Shown here piece by piece: positions 54,401-61,304 of a DNA stretch of 64,000 bases. The notes under the pieces are model-generated. The model was not told the origin of the DNA. It was given only the letters and a program-made list of their open reading frames with translations, and did not search any database. This DNA is from an uncultured Corynebacterium sp. (lineage in GTDB: Bacteria; Actinomycetota; Actinomycetes; Mycobacteriales; Mycobacteriaceae): positions 186,001 to 250,000 of the forward strand of contig NZ_CAMIGN010000001.1 in NCBI RefSeq assembly GCF_946221935.1. The letters are read 5' to 3'. The stretch's first letter is position 1. Each line of letters begins with the position of its first letter. The position numbers and the translations under genes were made by a program.

Positions 54401-55582
54401 CAGGAAACAGTCGAGTTTGCCCGTTGGTACGTGGCTGCCGATGCAGCCGCAGTGAATAGTGCCTTCCAGGCATTCGTGCCGTCCATGGAGGAGCGTTTTG
54501 CTCCGCAAGGCGTGGCTGAGGTGAGCCTCTTGGTGCTACCGGAACGCGAAGCACCCTGGGCAGATTCGACCGTTCTGCACTTTCAGAGGTGGCTAGCGCA
54601 GAACAATCATTTAACGTCCGGCGACATGGAGGCATTTGTCTATGCCCTGCAGGCAGAGCGGTCCGACAGCGTGCGATTCTCAGGGCCGCAGGGCGCCGCT
54701 TTAGAGTCGTTTGCCGTGACGCGCGTGTGGGTGGAGCGGGCGGTGTTTGTCGGAACCTTTGCCACGATTCTGCACCTTGCAATGAAGTACGGGATATCCG
54801 TCGTTCTTAACGGCAGGCATGTCTTCTTGAATCATGCTCGAACCGGGACAGATTCCTTGGAATACAGCATGATGATGAAATCGAACCATAGCTCCGTTAC
54901 CCAGATTTGGGTACAACCATCGGGCGCGGCGTTCGCGGAATCAGTAAGGAACCTGGCACTCGACGAATTGGTGGAGGTGAGCAAGCACATCCAAATGGCG
55001 GCAGGAACGCCAGCTGTAAAGGCCAACGCCGCGCTTCAAGAATTTGCACTTACCGTGAAGAAAAGTAGAAAAGGGTACCGGCTGACTTATGAGGTGCCGG
55101 GTGGAATGAACTACGCGGTGAATGGTCTGACGGATGGAGAGACTTGTGCGGCCTTTGAGATCTTTATCCAAGCGCCGTCGGCACTTCTAGGCTCTGTGAA
55201 ATGGCATGGCTTTGGCCAATCCCCGGTACCGTGGCAGGGGAACACGCGTTTCGAAATGCAGTCGAACCTCTTCGAGCCTGTTCCCCTTGGCCCAGAGAAC
55301 CTTCACGTTCTGCGGGCTGTGAAGCTGCGAAAGAACGGCGATTTTATCCAGGTGCTCGATTCGCAGGTAGAGGGCGATTACATTCGAGTTTACAACGACG
55401 GTGGAAGGTTTCGTACCAGCTTTATTGTCGGATGGGGCCACGATTTCGGACAGATCGAAAACTTTCAGCGGAAGACCAAGAGCCTCGACGAAGCACTGAG
55501 ACTGGTCGAGCACTATGTCGCTGGAGATCGCCGGGAGTTTATCGCACTCGGCTGGAAGAAGCAGACAGTAAAGGGGCACTAG
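51470..55582 (+). CDS. Giant uncharacterised protein made of two tandem ~683-residue copies
   Basis: About 1370 residues from ATG 51470 (MEFELHFIRPPS); a TTG at 51461 is also possible. The two halves are homologous in the same order. From TTG 51461, LTNSLGTVW (residues 115-123) matches LTNSLGSYW (798-806); MLLAFADRCP matches LLLAFADRSP; VLPERDEPW matches VLPEREAPW; AMRHGVSLVV matches AMKYGISVVL. The end parts also match (FEISTPTLNHPIRL / FEMQSNLFEPVPL). The offset is 683 residues. No signal peptide or membrane helix is seen. I do not recognise a curated family with certainty; parts are vaguely like YbjN-type chaperone-fold (TY-Chap) proteins. Composition is slightly less GC-rich than ffh. Confidence 0.75.
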   Translation: MEFELHFIRPPSRIANNHEVQTALLQDADLEELRRTPDPAMKHFAQDLGDILEADFPARRVISATVDTEHPFAVHDIRLAAVKHRVNAYVGTRDLLVDASGINGAIAPEFYLTNSLGTVWTQISEHTVDRAFADALRASTTEGVWVRITSYEPRPDEFGHSMRFHLLENGEIEVVWAKTSSELVDVQWRRAGGYVDARAMLLAFADRCPTILQHYWSVPSQRLRSVLRPELCIATCDLKQRMQYRLRRLGAFRDLPEKSMLCLHDQPEFSLELGRAPEGKWRAALKRSTSGGLEKTFDNSETLLEIAEAYTRNERGTFLDYFPETAEIPEPPMHTVSAVVLPERDEPWTNSSVCRIHEFAMSRSFQAVGSVESFLQEIMRDFASWFEVIDPETAERGQIMMKVPQEESARTFDLLTAVAMRHGVSLVVDRNWVLLNPSGRRGEGEWRSTAELFGSSQCRNRWEIATLQAMEEAMTLSYSDWQLRLTYTSEEHPGCRQILIVEPDSQILDNFSIKAYTSEIVEEGRFHGWSLKEAKKLSQGQVLDLFEQVAKQPLELDEFIDWDIHSGDIRSASNLPFEISTPTLNHPIRLDDRKFSQSLKEFASNDTGGWIEITDVRTPGDFLRIEHADNPGWVMTTWGYNNGETERGAVYASDVDETTQIYKEFVGDHWTMLEKRKIRVEPRRAQTPLFVYLPKPQTHKNHHELVQEFNANDQMDLRVPPSEMEDICRDLEELFKQKFVPQLRVKVPVDPLDTERIRGICKIALKHHALVFDADGGLLANGVGSDIQVGSGARLTNSLGSYWREVSPRTLDIAFEDVLRSPHLNDAWLRVEIGRSFFRPSQALSAQLQHDGSWLLKWQFAKPVLGDPKKNLELRARNFDEAQELLLAFADRSPYLGQLPWREDEAVGAMEKVTLEKRQALPLRRFDAVIELPRGTMMPLQDKPGERLTFGQTHQGQWLATLSRDNGFAATRTFTSGQETVEFARWYVAADAAAVNSAFQAFVPSMEERFAPQGVAEVSLLVLPEREAPWADSTVLHFQRWLAQNNHLTSGDMEAFVYALQAERSDSVRFSGPQGAALESFAVTRVWVERAVFVGTFATILHLAMKYGISVVLNGRHVFLNHARTGTDSLEYSMMMKSNHSSVTQIWVQPSGAAFAESVRNLALDELVEVSKHIQMAAGTPAVKANAALQEFALTVKKSRKGYRLTYEVPGGMNYAVNGLTDGETCAAFEIFIQAPSALLGSVKWHGFGQSPVPWQGNTRFEMQSNLFEPVPLGPENLHVLRAVKLRKNGDFIQVLDSQVEGDYIRVYNDGGRFRTSFIVGWGHDFGQIENFQRKTKSLDEALRLVEHYVAGDRREFIALGWKKQTVKGH

Positions 55583-55588
55583 ACGGAT

Positions 55589-55618
55589 TTGGTTCCAGTC
55601 GGTAACCGCTACTACACT
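55589..55618 (+). promoter_or_regulatory. Candidate promoter for rpsP
   Basis: TTGGTT (55589-55594) and TACACT (55613-55618) with an 18-nt spacer fit a SigA-type promoter. It would give an rpsP leader of about 140 nt. This leader includes a GACCAC/GTGGTC hairpin near 55648-55669. Assigned by eye only. Confidence 0.4.
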
Positions 55619-55766
55619 TATCCGGGTTGTCTGTGTAACACCGTCCCCGACCACGGTCGGCCGGTGGTCACGCGCAGCAAAAATACCAAGGGTTGAACCG
55701 GCTCCGTTGACATTGACGGAGTGTCTGAACTGCCCAGTGACCAACTAGAAGAAAAGGAGCCATCAC

Positions 55767-56288
55767 ATGGCCGTCAAGATTAAGCTGCAGCGCCTGGGTA
55801 AGATCCGTACCCCGGAGTACCGCGTCGTTGTTCAGGATTCCCGCACCAAGCGTTCCGGCAAGGTTATTGAGAACCTGGGCATCTACCAGCCGACCCAGGA
55901 GCCTTCCCTGATCCGCATCGACTCCGAGCGTGCACAGTACTGGCTGGGCGTTGGTGCTCAGCCGACCGAGCCTGTTCTGGCTCTGTTGAAGGTCACCGGT
56001 GATTGGCAGAAGTTCAAGGGCATCGAGGGTGCAGAGGGCACCCTGAAGGTGGCCGAGGAGAAGAAGTCCAAGCTGGATCTATTCAACGAGGCTCTGGCTG
56101 AGGCTGCCGATGGCCCGACCGCAGAGGCTATCACCGAGAAGAAGCGCAAGGCTAAGGAAGAAGCAGAGGCCAAGGCTGCTGCCGAGGCTGCCGCTGCTGA
56201 AGAGGCTGCTGCTAAGGAAGCTGAGGAGGCCGAGAAGGCTGAGGCTGCTGACTCCGAGGGCGAAGCTGAGGCTGAGTCCGCAGAGTAA
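55767..56288 (+). CDS. rpsP: Ribosomal protein S16
   Basis: 173 residues. The S16 domain covers residues 1-80 (MAVKIKLQRLGKIRTPEYRV, then RIDSERAQYWLGVGAQPTEP). The remaining ~90 residues are an Ala/Glu/Lys-rich, probably helical extension ending in EAEAESAE, a long version of the tail common in actinobacterial S16. AAAAGGAG lies 9 nt before the ATG. Confidence 0.97.
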   Translation: MAVKIKLQRLGKIRTPEYRVVVQDSRTKRSGKVIENLGIYQPTQEPSLIRIDSERAQYWLGVGAQPTEPVLALLKVTGDWQKFKGIEGAEGTLKVAEEKKSKLDLFNEALAEAADGPTAEAITEKKRKAKEEAEAKAAAEAAAAEEAAAKEAEEAEKAEAADSEGEAEAESAE

Positions 56289-56296
56289 AAGCGCAG

Positions 56297-56321
56297 GCGA
56301 TTCTGCCGCCAATCGCTTTTT
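56297..56321 (+). terminator. Terminator 1 after rpsP
   Basis: GCGATT (56297-56302) pairs with AATCGC (56311-56316), followed by TTTTT. Confidence 0.75.
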
Positions 56322-56322
56322 C

Positions 56323-56360
56323 ACCCCAGGTATGAGCATTCATTGCTCGCCTGGGGTTTT
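56323..56360 (+). terminator. Terminator 2 after rpsP
   Basis: ACCCCAGG (56323-56330) pairs with CCTGGGGT (56350-56357), with an inner GAGCA/TGCTC stem, followed by TTTTC. Together with the first hairpin it isolates rpsP from gdhA. Confidence 0.8.
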
Positions 56361-56520
56361 CTCTTGGGCTTTTCTTTGATCTTGGCCGAAGGTAGTGCCC
56401 CCATAACTACCGCTTGAATGTGTTGTCGGTCATGGGGAGTAGACTCAATGACTGTCATCACAGAAACGGCTGCAAGCCCGGATGTGGAGTTTTCGCTAGA
56501 GGCAAAGAAGGCATCCCTCA

Positions 56521-57864
56521 ATGAACGTCGAAGAAACCGTCAGTGGTTACTACCAGCAGATCATCCAGCGCAACGCTGGTGAACCCGAATTTCACCAGGC
56601 TGTCGCCGAGGTGCTGGACAGCCTGACGTATGTGCTGAAGAAGGACGACCACTACGCTGACTACGCGCTGATTGAGCGCATGTGCGAGCCAGAGCGCCAG
56701 GTCATCTTCCGCGTGCCGTGGATCACCGACGAGGGTGAAGTTCGCGTCAACCGCGGCTTCCGCGTGCAGTTTAACTCCGTGCTGGGGCCCTACAAGGGCG
56801 GCCTGCGGTTTCACCCGTCTGTAAACCTGGGCATCATCAAGTTCCTGGGATTCGAGCAAATCTTTAAGAACTCCCTCACCGGACTGCCCATCGGTGGCGG
56901 CAAGGGCGGTTCCGACTTCGACCCGAAGGGAAAGTCGAACCGCGAGATCATGTCGTTCTGCCAGTCCTTTATGACGGAGTTGCACAATCATATCGGCGAA
57001 GAAGTGGACGTTCCTGCCGGCGATATCGGCGTGGGCGGCCGGGAAATCGGCTACCTGTTTGGCCAATACCGTCGCATGACGAACCGTCACGAGTCCGGCG
57101 TACTCACCGGCAAGGGGCTGACTTGGGGTGGATCCCTCGTGCGTACTGAAGCTACCGGCTTCGGCACCGTGTACTTCACTCAGGAGATGATGGGTGCCCA
57201 CGGTGATCGCTTCGACGGTGCGAAGGTGATTGTTTCCGGTTCCGGTAATGTTGCGATCTACGCAGCTCAGAAGGCTCAGGAGCTTGGTGCGACCGTCGTG
57301 GCTATGTCCGATTCCTCTGGATATGTATTCACCCCGGAGGGCGTGGACATCGAGCTGCTGAAGGACGTGAAGGAGGTTCGTCGCGCCCGCTTGTCCGATT
57401 ACGCCAAGGAGACCGATGGCGTGACCTACCACGCTGGCGGCAATATCTGGGAGGTCGAGGCAGACGTAGCCCTACCATGTGCCACCCAGAATGAGCTGGA
57501 CGGTGAAGCCGCAAAGATATTGGCGGACAACGGCTGCCGCTATGTTGCCGAGGGCGCAAATATGCCCTGCACTCCGGAAGCCATTGAGGTATTCCGCAAG
57601 CGCAAGATCTTCTTTGCCCCGGGCAAGGCAGCCAACGCTGGTGGTGTCGCAACCTCCGCACTGGAGATGCAGCAGAATGCCTCCCGCGATTCCTGGAGTT
57701 TCGACTACACGGATAAGCGACTGCGCGACATCATGCGCGGCATCTTCAAGTCCTGCGACATCACAGCCAAGGAATACGACAAGGAAGACGACTACATCAT
57801 CGGCGCTAACATTGCCGGCTTCCGTAAGGTGGCAGACGCTATGCTCGCCCAGGGCGTCATCTAG
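56521..57864 (+). CDS. gdhA: Glutamate dehydrogenase (NADP-type)
   Basis: 447-residue hexameric enzyme that makes glutamate from 2-oxoglutarate and ammonium; cytoplasmic. It starts MNVEETVSGYYQQII, closely following the length and pattern of the Corynebacterium glutamicum enzyme. Substrate-binding core GPYKGGLRFHPSVN (about 90-103), catalytic GLPIGGGKGGSDFDPKGKSN (about 121-140), and the NADP Rossmann motif SGSGNVAIYAAQKA near 240-253. AAGAAGG lies upstream. An out-of-frame 44-codon ORF from ATG 56448 overlaps the start. With AmtB and GlnK broken, GDH may carry much of the ammonium assimilation. Confidence 0.97.
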   Translation: MNVEETVSGYYQQIIQRNAGEPEFHQAVAEVLDSLTYVLKKDDHYADYALIERMCEPERQVIFRVPWITDEGEVRVNRGFRVQFNSVLGPYKGGLRFHPSVNLGIIKFLGFEQIFKNSLTGLPIGGGKGGSDFDPKGKSNREIMSFCQSFMTELHNHIGEEVDVPAGDIGVGGREIGYLFGQYRRMTNRHESGVLTGKGLTWGGSLVRTEATGFGTVYFTQEMMGAHGDRFDGAKVIVSGSGNVAIYAAQKAQELGATVVAMSDSSGYVFTPEGVDIELLKDVKEVRRARLSDYAKETDGVTYHAGGNIWEVEADVALPCATQNELDGEAAKILADNGCRYVAEGANMPCTPEAIEVFRKRKIFFAPGKAANAGGVATSALEMQQNASRDSWSFDYTDKRLRDIMRGIFKSCDITAKEYDKEDDYIIGANIAGFRKVADAMLAQGVI

Positions 57865-57867
57865 CCA

Positions 57868-58431
57868 ATGGAGCTGCAGATCGGTCGGGTAATTAAACCC
57901 CATGGAGTGCGTGGAGAGGTCGTTGTCGATCCCACGACGGACACACCGGCTCAGCGTTTCGCCACCGGCGAGGTCCTCACAGGTAAGCAGGCGGGTAAGG
58001 AGCTGAAGCTCACCGTGCGAACCTATCGCCCTCACCAGGGGCGCCTCCTGGTCACGTTCGAGGAGATCACTGACCGCACCACCGCCGAATCGCTACGCGG
58101 CGTACGCTTCTTTGCCGCTCCGATCCACGACGAGGATGATGACGGTTTCTACGACCACGAACTCGAGGGTTTGACCGCCTATCTTCTCGCGCCCGGCACG
58201 GATGCCGAAGGAGAAGAGATCGAGCTCGGGGATCTGGTCGGCGAGGTCGTCGGCGTCGAGCACACCCCAGCCGGGCAGTTGCTCGCTATTCTTATTGACG
58301 CCGAATCCCAGCTGCCCACAGCTGGAAAGCAAGTGCTCGTACCCTTCCGTCATGAGATCGTCCCGGTGGTGGATCTGGAAGAAGAAGTAATCGTACTGAC
58401 CCCGCCAGAGGGGCTTTTGGAGCTGAGCTAG
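57868..58431 (+). CDS. rimM: Ribosome maturation factor RimM
   Basis: 187 residues. N-terminal RimM domain begins MELQIGRVIKPHGVRGEVVV; the PRC-barrel domain covers about 100-185 and has the YDHELEGLTAYLL and VPFRHEIVPVVDLEEEVIVL segments. It acts in 30S assembly with S19. It starts 3 bases after gdhA and ends 2 bases before trmD. Confidence 0.96.
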   Translation: MELQIGRVIKPHGVRGEVVVDPTTDTPAQRFATGEVLTGKQAGKELKLTVRTYRPHQGRLLVTFEEITDRTTAESLRGVRFFAAPIHDEDDDGFYDHELEGLTAYLLAPGTDAEGEEIELGDLVGEVVGVEHTPAGQLLAILIDAESQLPTAGKQVLVPFRHEIVPVVDLEEEVIVLTPPEGLLELS

Positions 58432-58433
58432 CT

Positions 58434-59282
58434 GTGCGTCTGGATGTTGTAACGATCTTCCCTGAGTACCTCGAACCTCTGCGCCATGCTCTGCTGGGCA
58501 AGGCCATCGAGCAGGGAATCTTAAGCGTCGGCGTGCACAACCTGCGGGCCTGGACCAACGACGTACACCAGTCGGTGGACTCCACCCCCTGCGGCGGTGG
58601 CCCAGGCATGGTGATGAAGCCCGAAGTGTGGGGGCCAGCACTTGATGATGTGGCGGCGGGAACCGGTCCGGCAGCTGCCACAGCCGACCTGGAAACCTCC
58701 GCGGAACACAAACGCAACCTGCTGCCCGCAACCCCCGAGACCGATGCTGGGGTGGCAGGCGGGGGAACAGGTGGCGTCACAAAACCGTTGCTTATCGTGC
58801 CCACGCCGGCAGGGCGACCGTTTACCCAAGACATGGCTGAACGGTGGAGTAGGGAAGAGCATGTCGTGTTTGCCTGCGGCCGCTATGAGGGCATTGACCA
58901 GCGCGTAGTAGAGGATGCACAGAACCGCTATCGCGTGGAAGAAGTCAGCATCGGTGACTATGTACTGATTGGCGGCGAGGTAGCGGTGCTCGTCATGGCG
59001 GAAGCCATGGTGAGGCTGATCCCTGGCGTGTTGGGTAACCAAGCTAGCCACCAGGAGGATTCCTTCCAAGATGGTCTCTTAGAAGGGCCTAGCTACACCC
59101 GCCCCAGGCAGTGGCGTGGGCTGGACGTGCCCGACGTATTGTTTAGTGGCAACCATGCCAAGATCGCCCAATGGCGCCGAGAGCAATCCCTCGCCAGGAC
59201 CAAAAAAATACGCCCTGACCTGCTGGGTAGCGTGGAGCTATCCGAAGCAGACCGGGCGTACCTTGACGGCCTAGAAGGCTAA
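58434..59282 (+). CDS. trmD: tRNA (guanine37-N1)-methyltransferase TrmD
   Basis: 282-residue SPOUT methyltransferase that modifies G37 of tRNAs reading CNN codons. GTG start at 58434 (VRLDVVTIFPEYLEPLRHAL). Signatures: DSTPCGGGPGMVMKPEV (about 47-63), CGRYEGIDQRV (about 149-159) and the knot segment SIGDYVLIGGEVAVLVMAEA (about 173-192). A poorly conserved loop (about residues 72-118) is longer than usual, Ala/Gly/Thr-rich, and contains one GGTGGCGTCA decamer. It ends 6 bases before the facing betA stop. Confidence 0.95.
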   Translation: MRLDVVTIFPEYLEPLRHALLGKAIEQGILSVGVHNLRAWTNDVHQSVDSTPCGGGPGMVMKPEVWGPALDDVAAGTGPAAATADLETSAEHKRNLLPATPETDAGVAGGGTGGVTKPLLIVPTPAGRPFTQDMAERWSREEHVVFACGRYEGIDQRVVEDAQNRYRVEEVSIGDYVLIGGEVAVLVMAEAMVRLIPGVLGNQASHQEDSFQDGLLEGPSYTRPRQWRGLDVPDVLFSGNHAKIAQWRREQSLARTKKIRPDLLGSVELSEADRAYLDGLEG

Positions 59283-59288
59283 ACGCTC

Positions 59289-61073
59289 CTAGTGGTCAGC
59301 GCCGGGGATGGCGTTGACGTGGTCGCGAACCTCTTCGCCTTCCGCGTACAGCGGCATGTCCTGCTTGGCGCGGTAGAAGGGAGCGTCGATCGGATCCAGC
59401 GGCTTTTCACCCTTGATCAGGTCGGCAGCCTTTTCCGCCAACATGACGACAGGAGCGTAGATGTTGCCGTTGGTAATGATCGGCATGACCGATGCATCGG
59501 CAATGTACAGGCCGTCAACGCCGTGCACCTGCATGGTCTCCGGGTCGACAACGGCCATCTCGTCGTCTGCCGGGCCCATCTTGGCGGTACAGGAGGGGTG
59601 CAGGGCAGTCTCTGCGTCATTGCGAACCCACTCCAGGATTTCCTCATCGGTCTGCACAGCAGCGCCGGGGGAGATCTCGCCGTCGGTGAACTCCTTCATT
59701 GCCGGGGTATCAAGCAGCTTGCGGGAGGTACGCACTGCCTCGACCCACTCGCGGCGATCTTGCTCGGTGGCCAGGTAGTTAAACAGGATCTCCGGCTTTT
59801 CCTTCGGGTCATTGGACTTGATGTGTACGTGCCCCAGGGTATCGGAGTACATCGGGCCGACGTGGAACTGGAAACCGTGCTCGCCTTCCGGCTGGGAGCC
59901 GTCGTAGCGGATCGCCATTGGCAGGAAGTGGAACATCAGATTCGGGTAGGCCTCGTCGTCGTTGGAGCGGGCGAAGCCACCGGCCTCGAAGTGGGAGGAA
60001 GCAACCGGGCCACGGTGGGTCAGCAGCCACTGCAGACCGATGAACGGGCGGTTGATCATCTTGTAGTAGGGCTGGGAGCTGACCGGCTGGGTGCAGTTGT
60101 ACTGCACGTAGACCTCGAGGTGGTCTTGCAGGTTGTTACCCACACCGGGCAGGTGCTTCTTGACCTCGACTCCTGCCTTCTCCAGCACTGCGCGGTCGCC
60201 GATGCCGGATAGCTCCAGTAGCTGCGGGGTGTTGAAGGCGCCGCCGCAAAGGATGACCTTGTCGGCGAAGACACGGTGGGTCTGACCCTTCCACTGGTAT
60301 TCCACGCCCACGGCCTTGCCGTTTTCAATGATTACTTGGGTGGTGAATGCGCGGGTGCGCACGTCGAGGTTCTTGCGGTTCATTACCGGGTGCAGGTACG
60401 CACGAGCCGCGGAGAGGCGCTTGCCCTCGAAGATGTTGCGGTCGAAGGGTGCGAAGCCCTCCTGTCGGTAGCCATTTACATCGTTGGTCAGGTTGTAGCC
60501 GGCTTCCTGGACGGACTTAAAGAAGGCCTGGAATAGTGGGCTGGTTGCCGGGCCACGGGTCAGCTTCAGCGGACCGTTGTGGCCACGACGTGGGTCATCA
60601 GGGTCAGCGGCCAGCGCGGTTTCCATCTTGTTGAAGTAGGGCAGGACGTGGCTCCAGCCCCAGTTGGACATGCCTGGCAGGTTGCCCCACTTTTCGTAAT
60701 CCATCGGGTTGCCGCGCTGGAAGATCATGCCGTTGATGGAGGAGGAGCCACCCAGCACCTTGCCGCGGGCGTGGTAGATACGGCGACCGTTCATCTCTGG
60801 CTCCGGCTCGGACTCGTACTCCCAGTCATAGTGCTTGTCGCCGATAGGGAAGGAGAATGCGGCGGGCATATGGATGAACAGATCCCACAGGGAGTCGGGG
60901 CGTCCGGCCTCTAGAACCATGACGTCCTTGGTGGAGTCTTCGGAAAGTCGGTTGGCCAAAACCGAACCTGCGGATCCGCCGCCGACGATGACAGTATCGC
61001 GACGACGATCTTCGACGACCTGGCCTTCGGTGTCGTTCTTCTTACCTGGAATCAGCTTGTCGATGAAGCCCAT
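59289..61073 (-). CDS. betA: Choline dehydrogenase-like GMC oxidoreductase
   Basis: 594-residue FAD enzyme of the glucose-methanol-choline family, expected to oxidise choline to betaine aldehyde. The FAD motif is VGGGSAGSVLANRLSED (about residues 30-46, after a polar N-terminus of 25 residues). The GMC signature GGSSSINGMIFQRG lies near 107-120. The active-site His is in ALHPSCTAKMGP, and the C-terminal segment reads ADASVMPIITNGNIYAPVVM. AGGAGG lies 12 nt before the ATG. Divergent from the BCCT transporter and next to an aldehyde dehydrogenase, which supports the choline role. Confidence 0.9.
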   Translation of the reverse strand: MGFIDKLIPGKKNDTEGQVVEDRRRDTVIVGGGSAGSVLANRLSEDSTKDVMVLEAGRPDSLWDLFIHMPAAFSFPIGDKHYDWEYESEPEPEMNGRRIYHARGKVLGGSSSINGMIFQRGNPMDYEKWGNLPGMSNWGWSHVLPYFNKMETALAADPDDPRRGHNGPLKLTRGPATSPLFQAFFKSVQEAGYNLTNDVNGYRQEGFAPFDRNIFEGKRLSAARAYLHPVMNRKNLDVRTRAFTTQVIIENGKAVGVEYQWKGQTHRVFADKVILCGGAFNTPQLLELSGIGDRAVLEKAGVEVKKHLPGVGNNLQDHLEVYVQYNCTQPVSSQPYYKMINRPFIGLQWLLTHRGPVASSHFEAGGFARSNDDEAYPNLMFHFLPMAIRYDGSQPEGEHGFQFHVGPMYSDTLGHVHIKSNDPKEKPEILFNYLATEQDRREWVEAVRTSRKLLDTPAMKEFTDGEISPGAAVQTDEEILEWVRNDAETALHPSCTAKMGPADDEMAVVDPETMQVHGVDGLYIADASVMPIITNGNIYAPVVMLAEKAADLIKGEKPLDPIDAPFYRAKQDMPLYAEGEEVRDHVNAIPGADH

Positions 61074-61114
61074 CTTTTCACTTACCTCCTAGTTAAATGA
61101 CTGAACAAAATCTA

Positions 61115-61222
61115 GTATGCCAGTTTCTTAATAGGATTTCTAGGTAGCAGGTAAAACCTAATTTTGGCATACCTCGCTAGTGAGGTGAGAATGGCACCTA
61201 TATGAGGGGTTCGGCTGGCATA
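61115..61222. promoter_or_regulatory. Repeated TGGCATA sites between betA and the BCCT gene
   Basis: GTATGCCA (61115-61122) and its reverse complement TGGCATAC (61165-61172) are perfect inverted repeats 50 bp apart, and a third copy TGGCATA lies at 61216-61222. An ACCTC/GAGGT inverted pair is at about 61171-61186. They fill the 231-bp divergent promoter region and may bind a choline- or osmotically responsive regulator. No betI-type gene is seen nearby. Confidence 0.45.
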
Positions 61223-61304
61223 TTAGAAATAGCTGTGTAGTCTAGAAAATTGTATTTCTTAGAAAATGAACTCCCTTTGGCGGGAAGTAATCGAGGAGAA
61301 TTAC

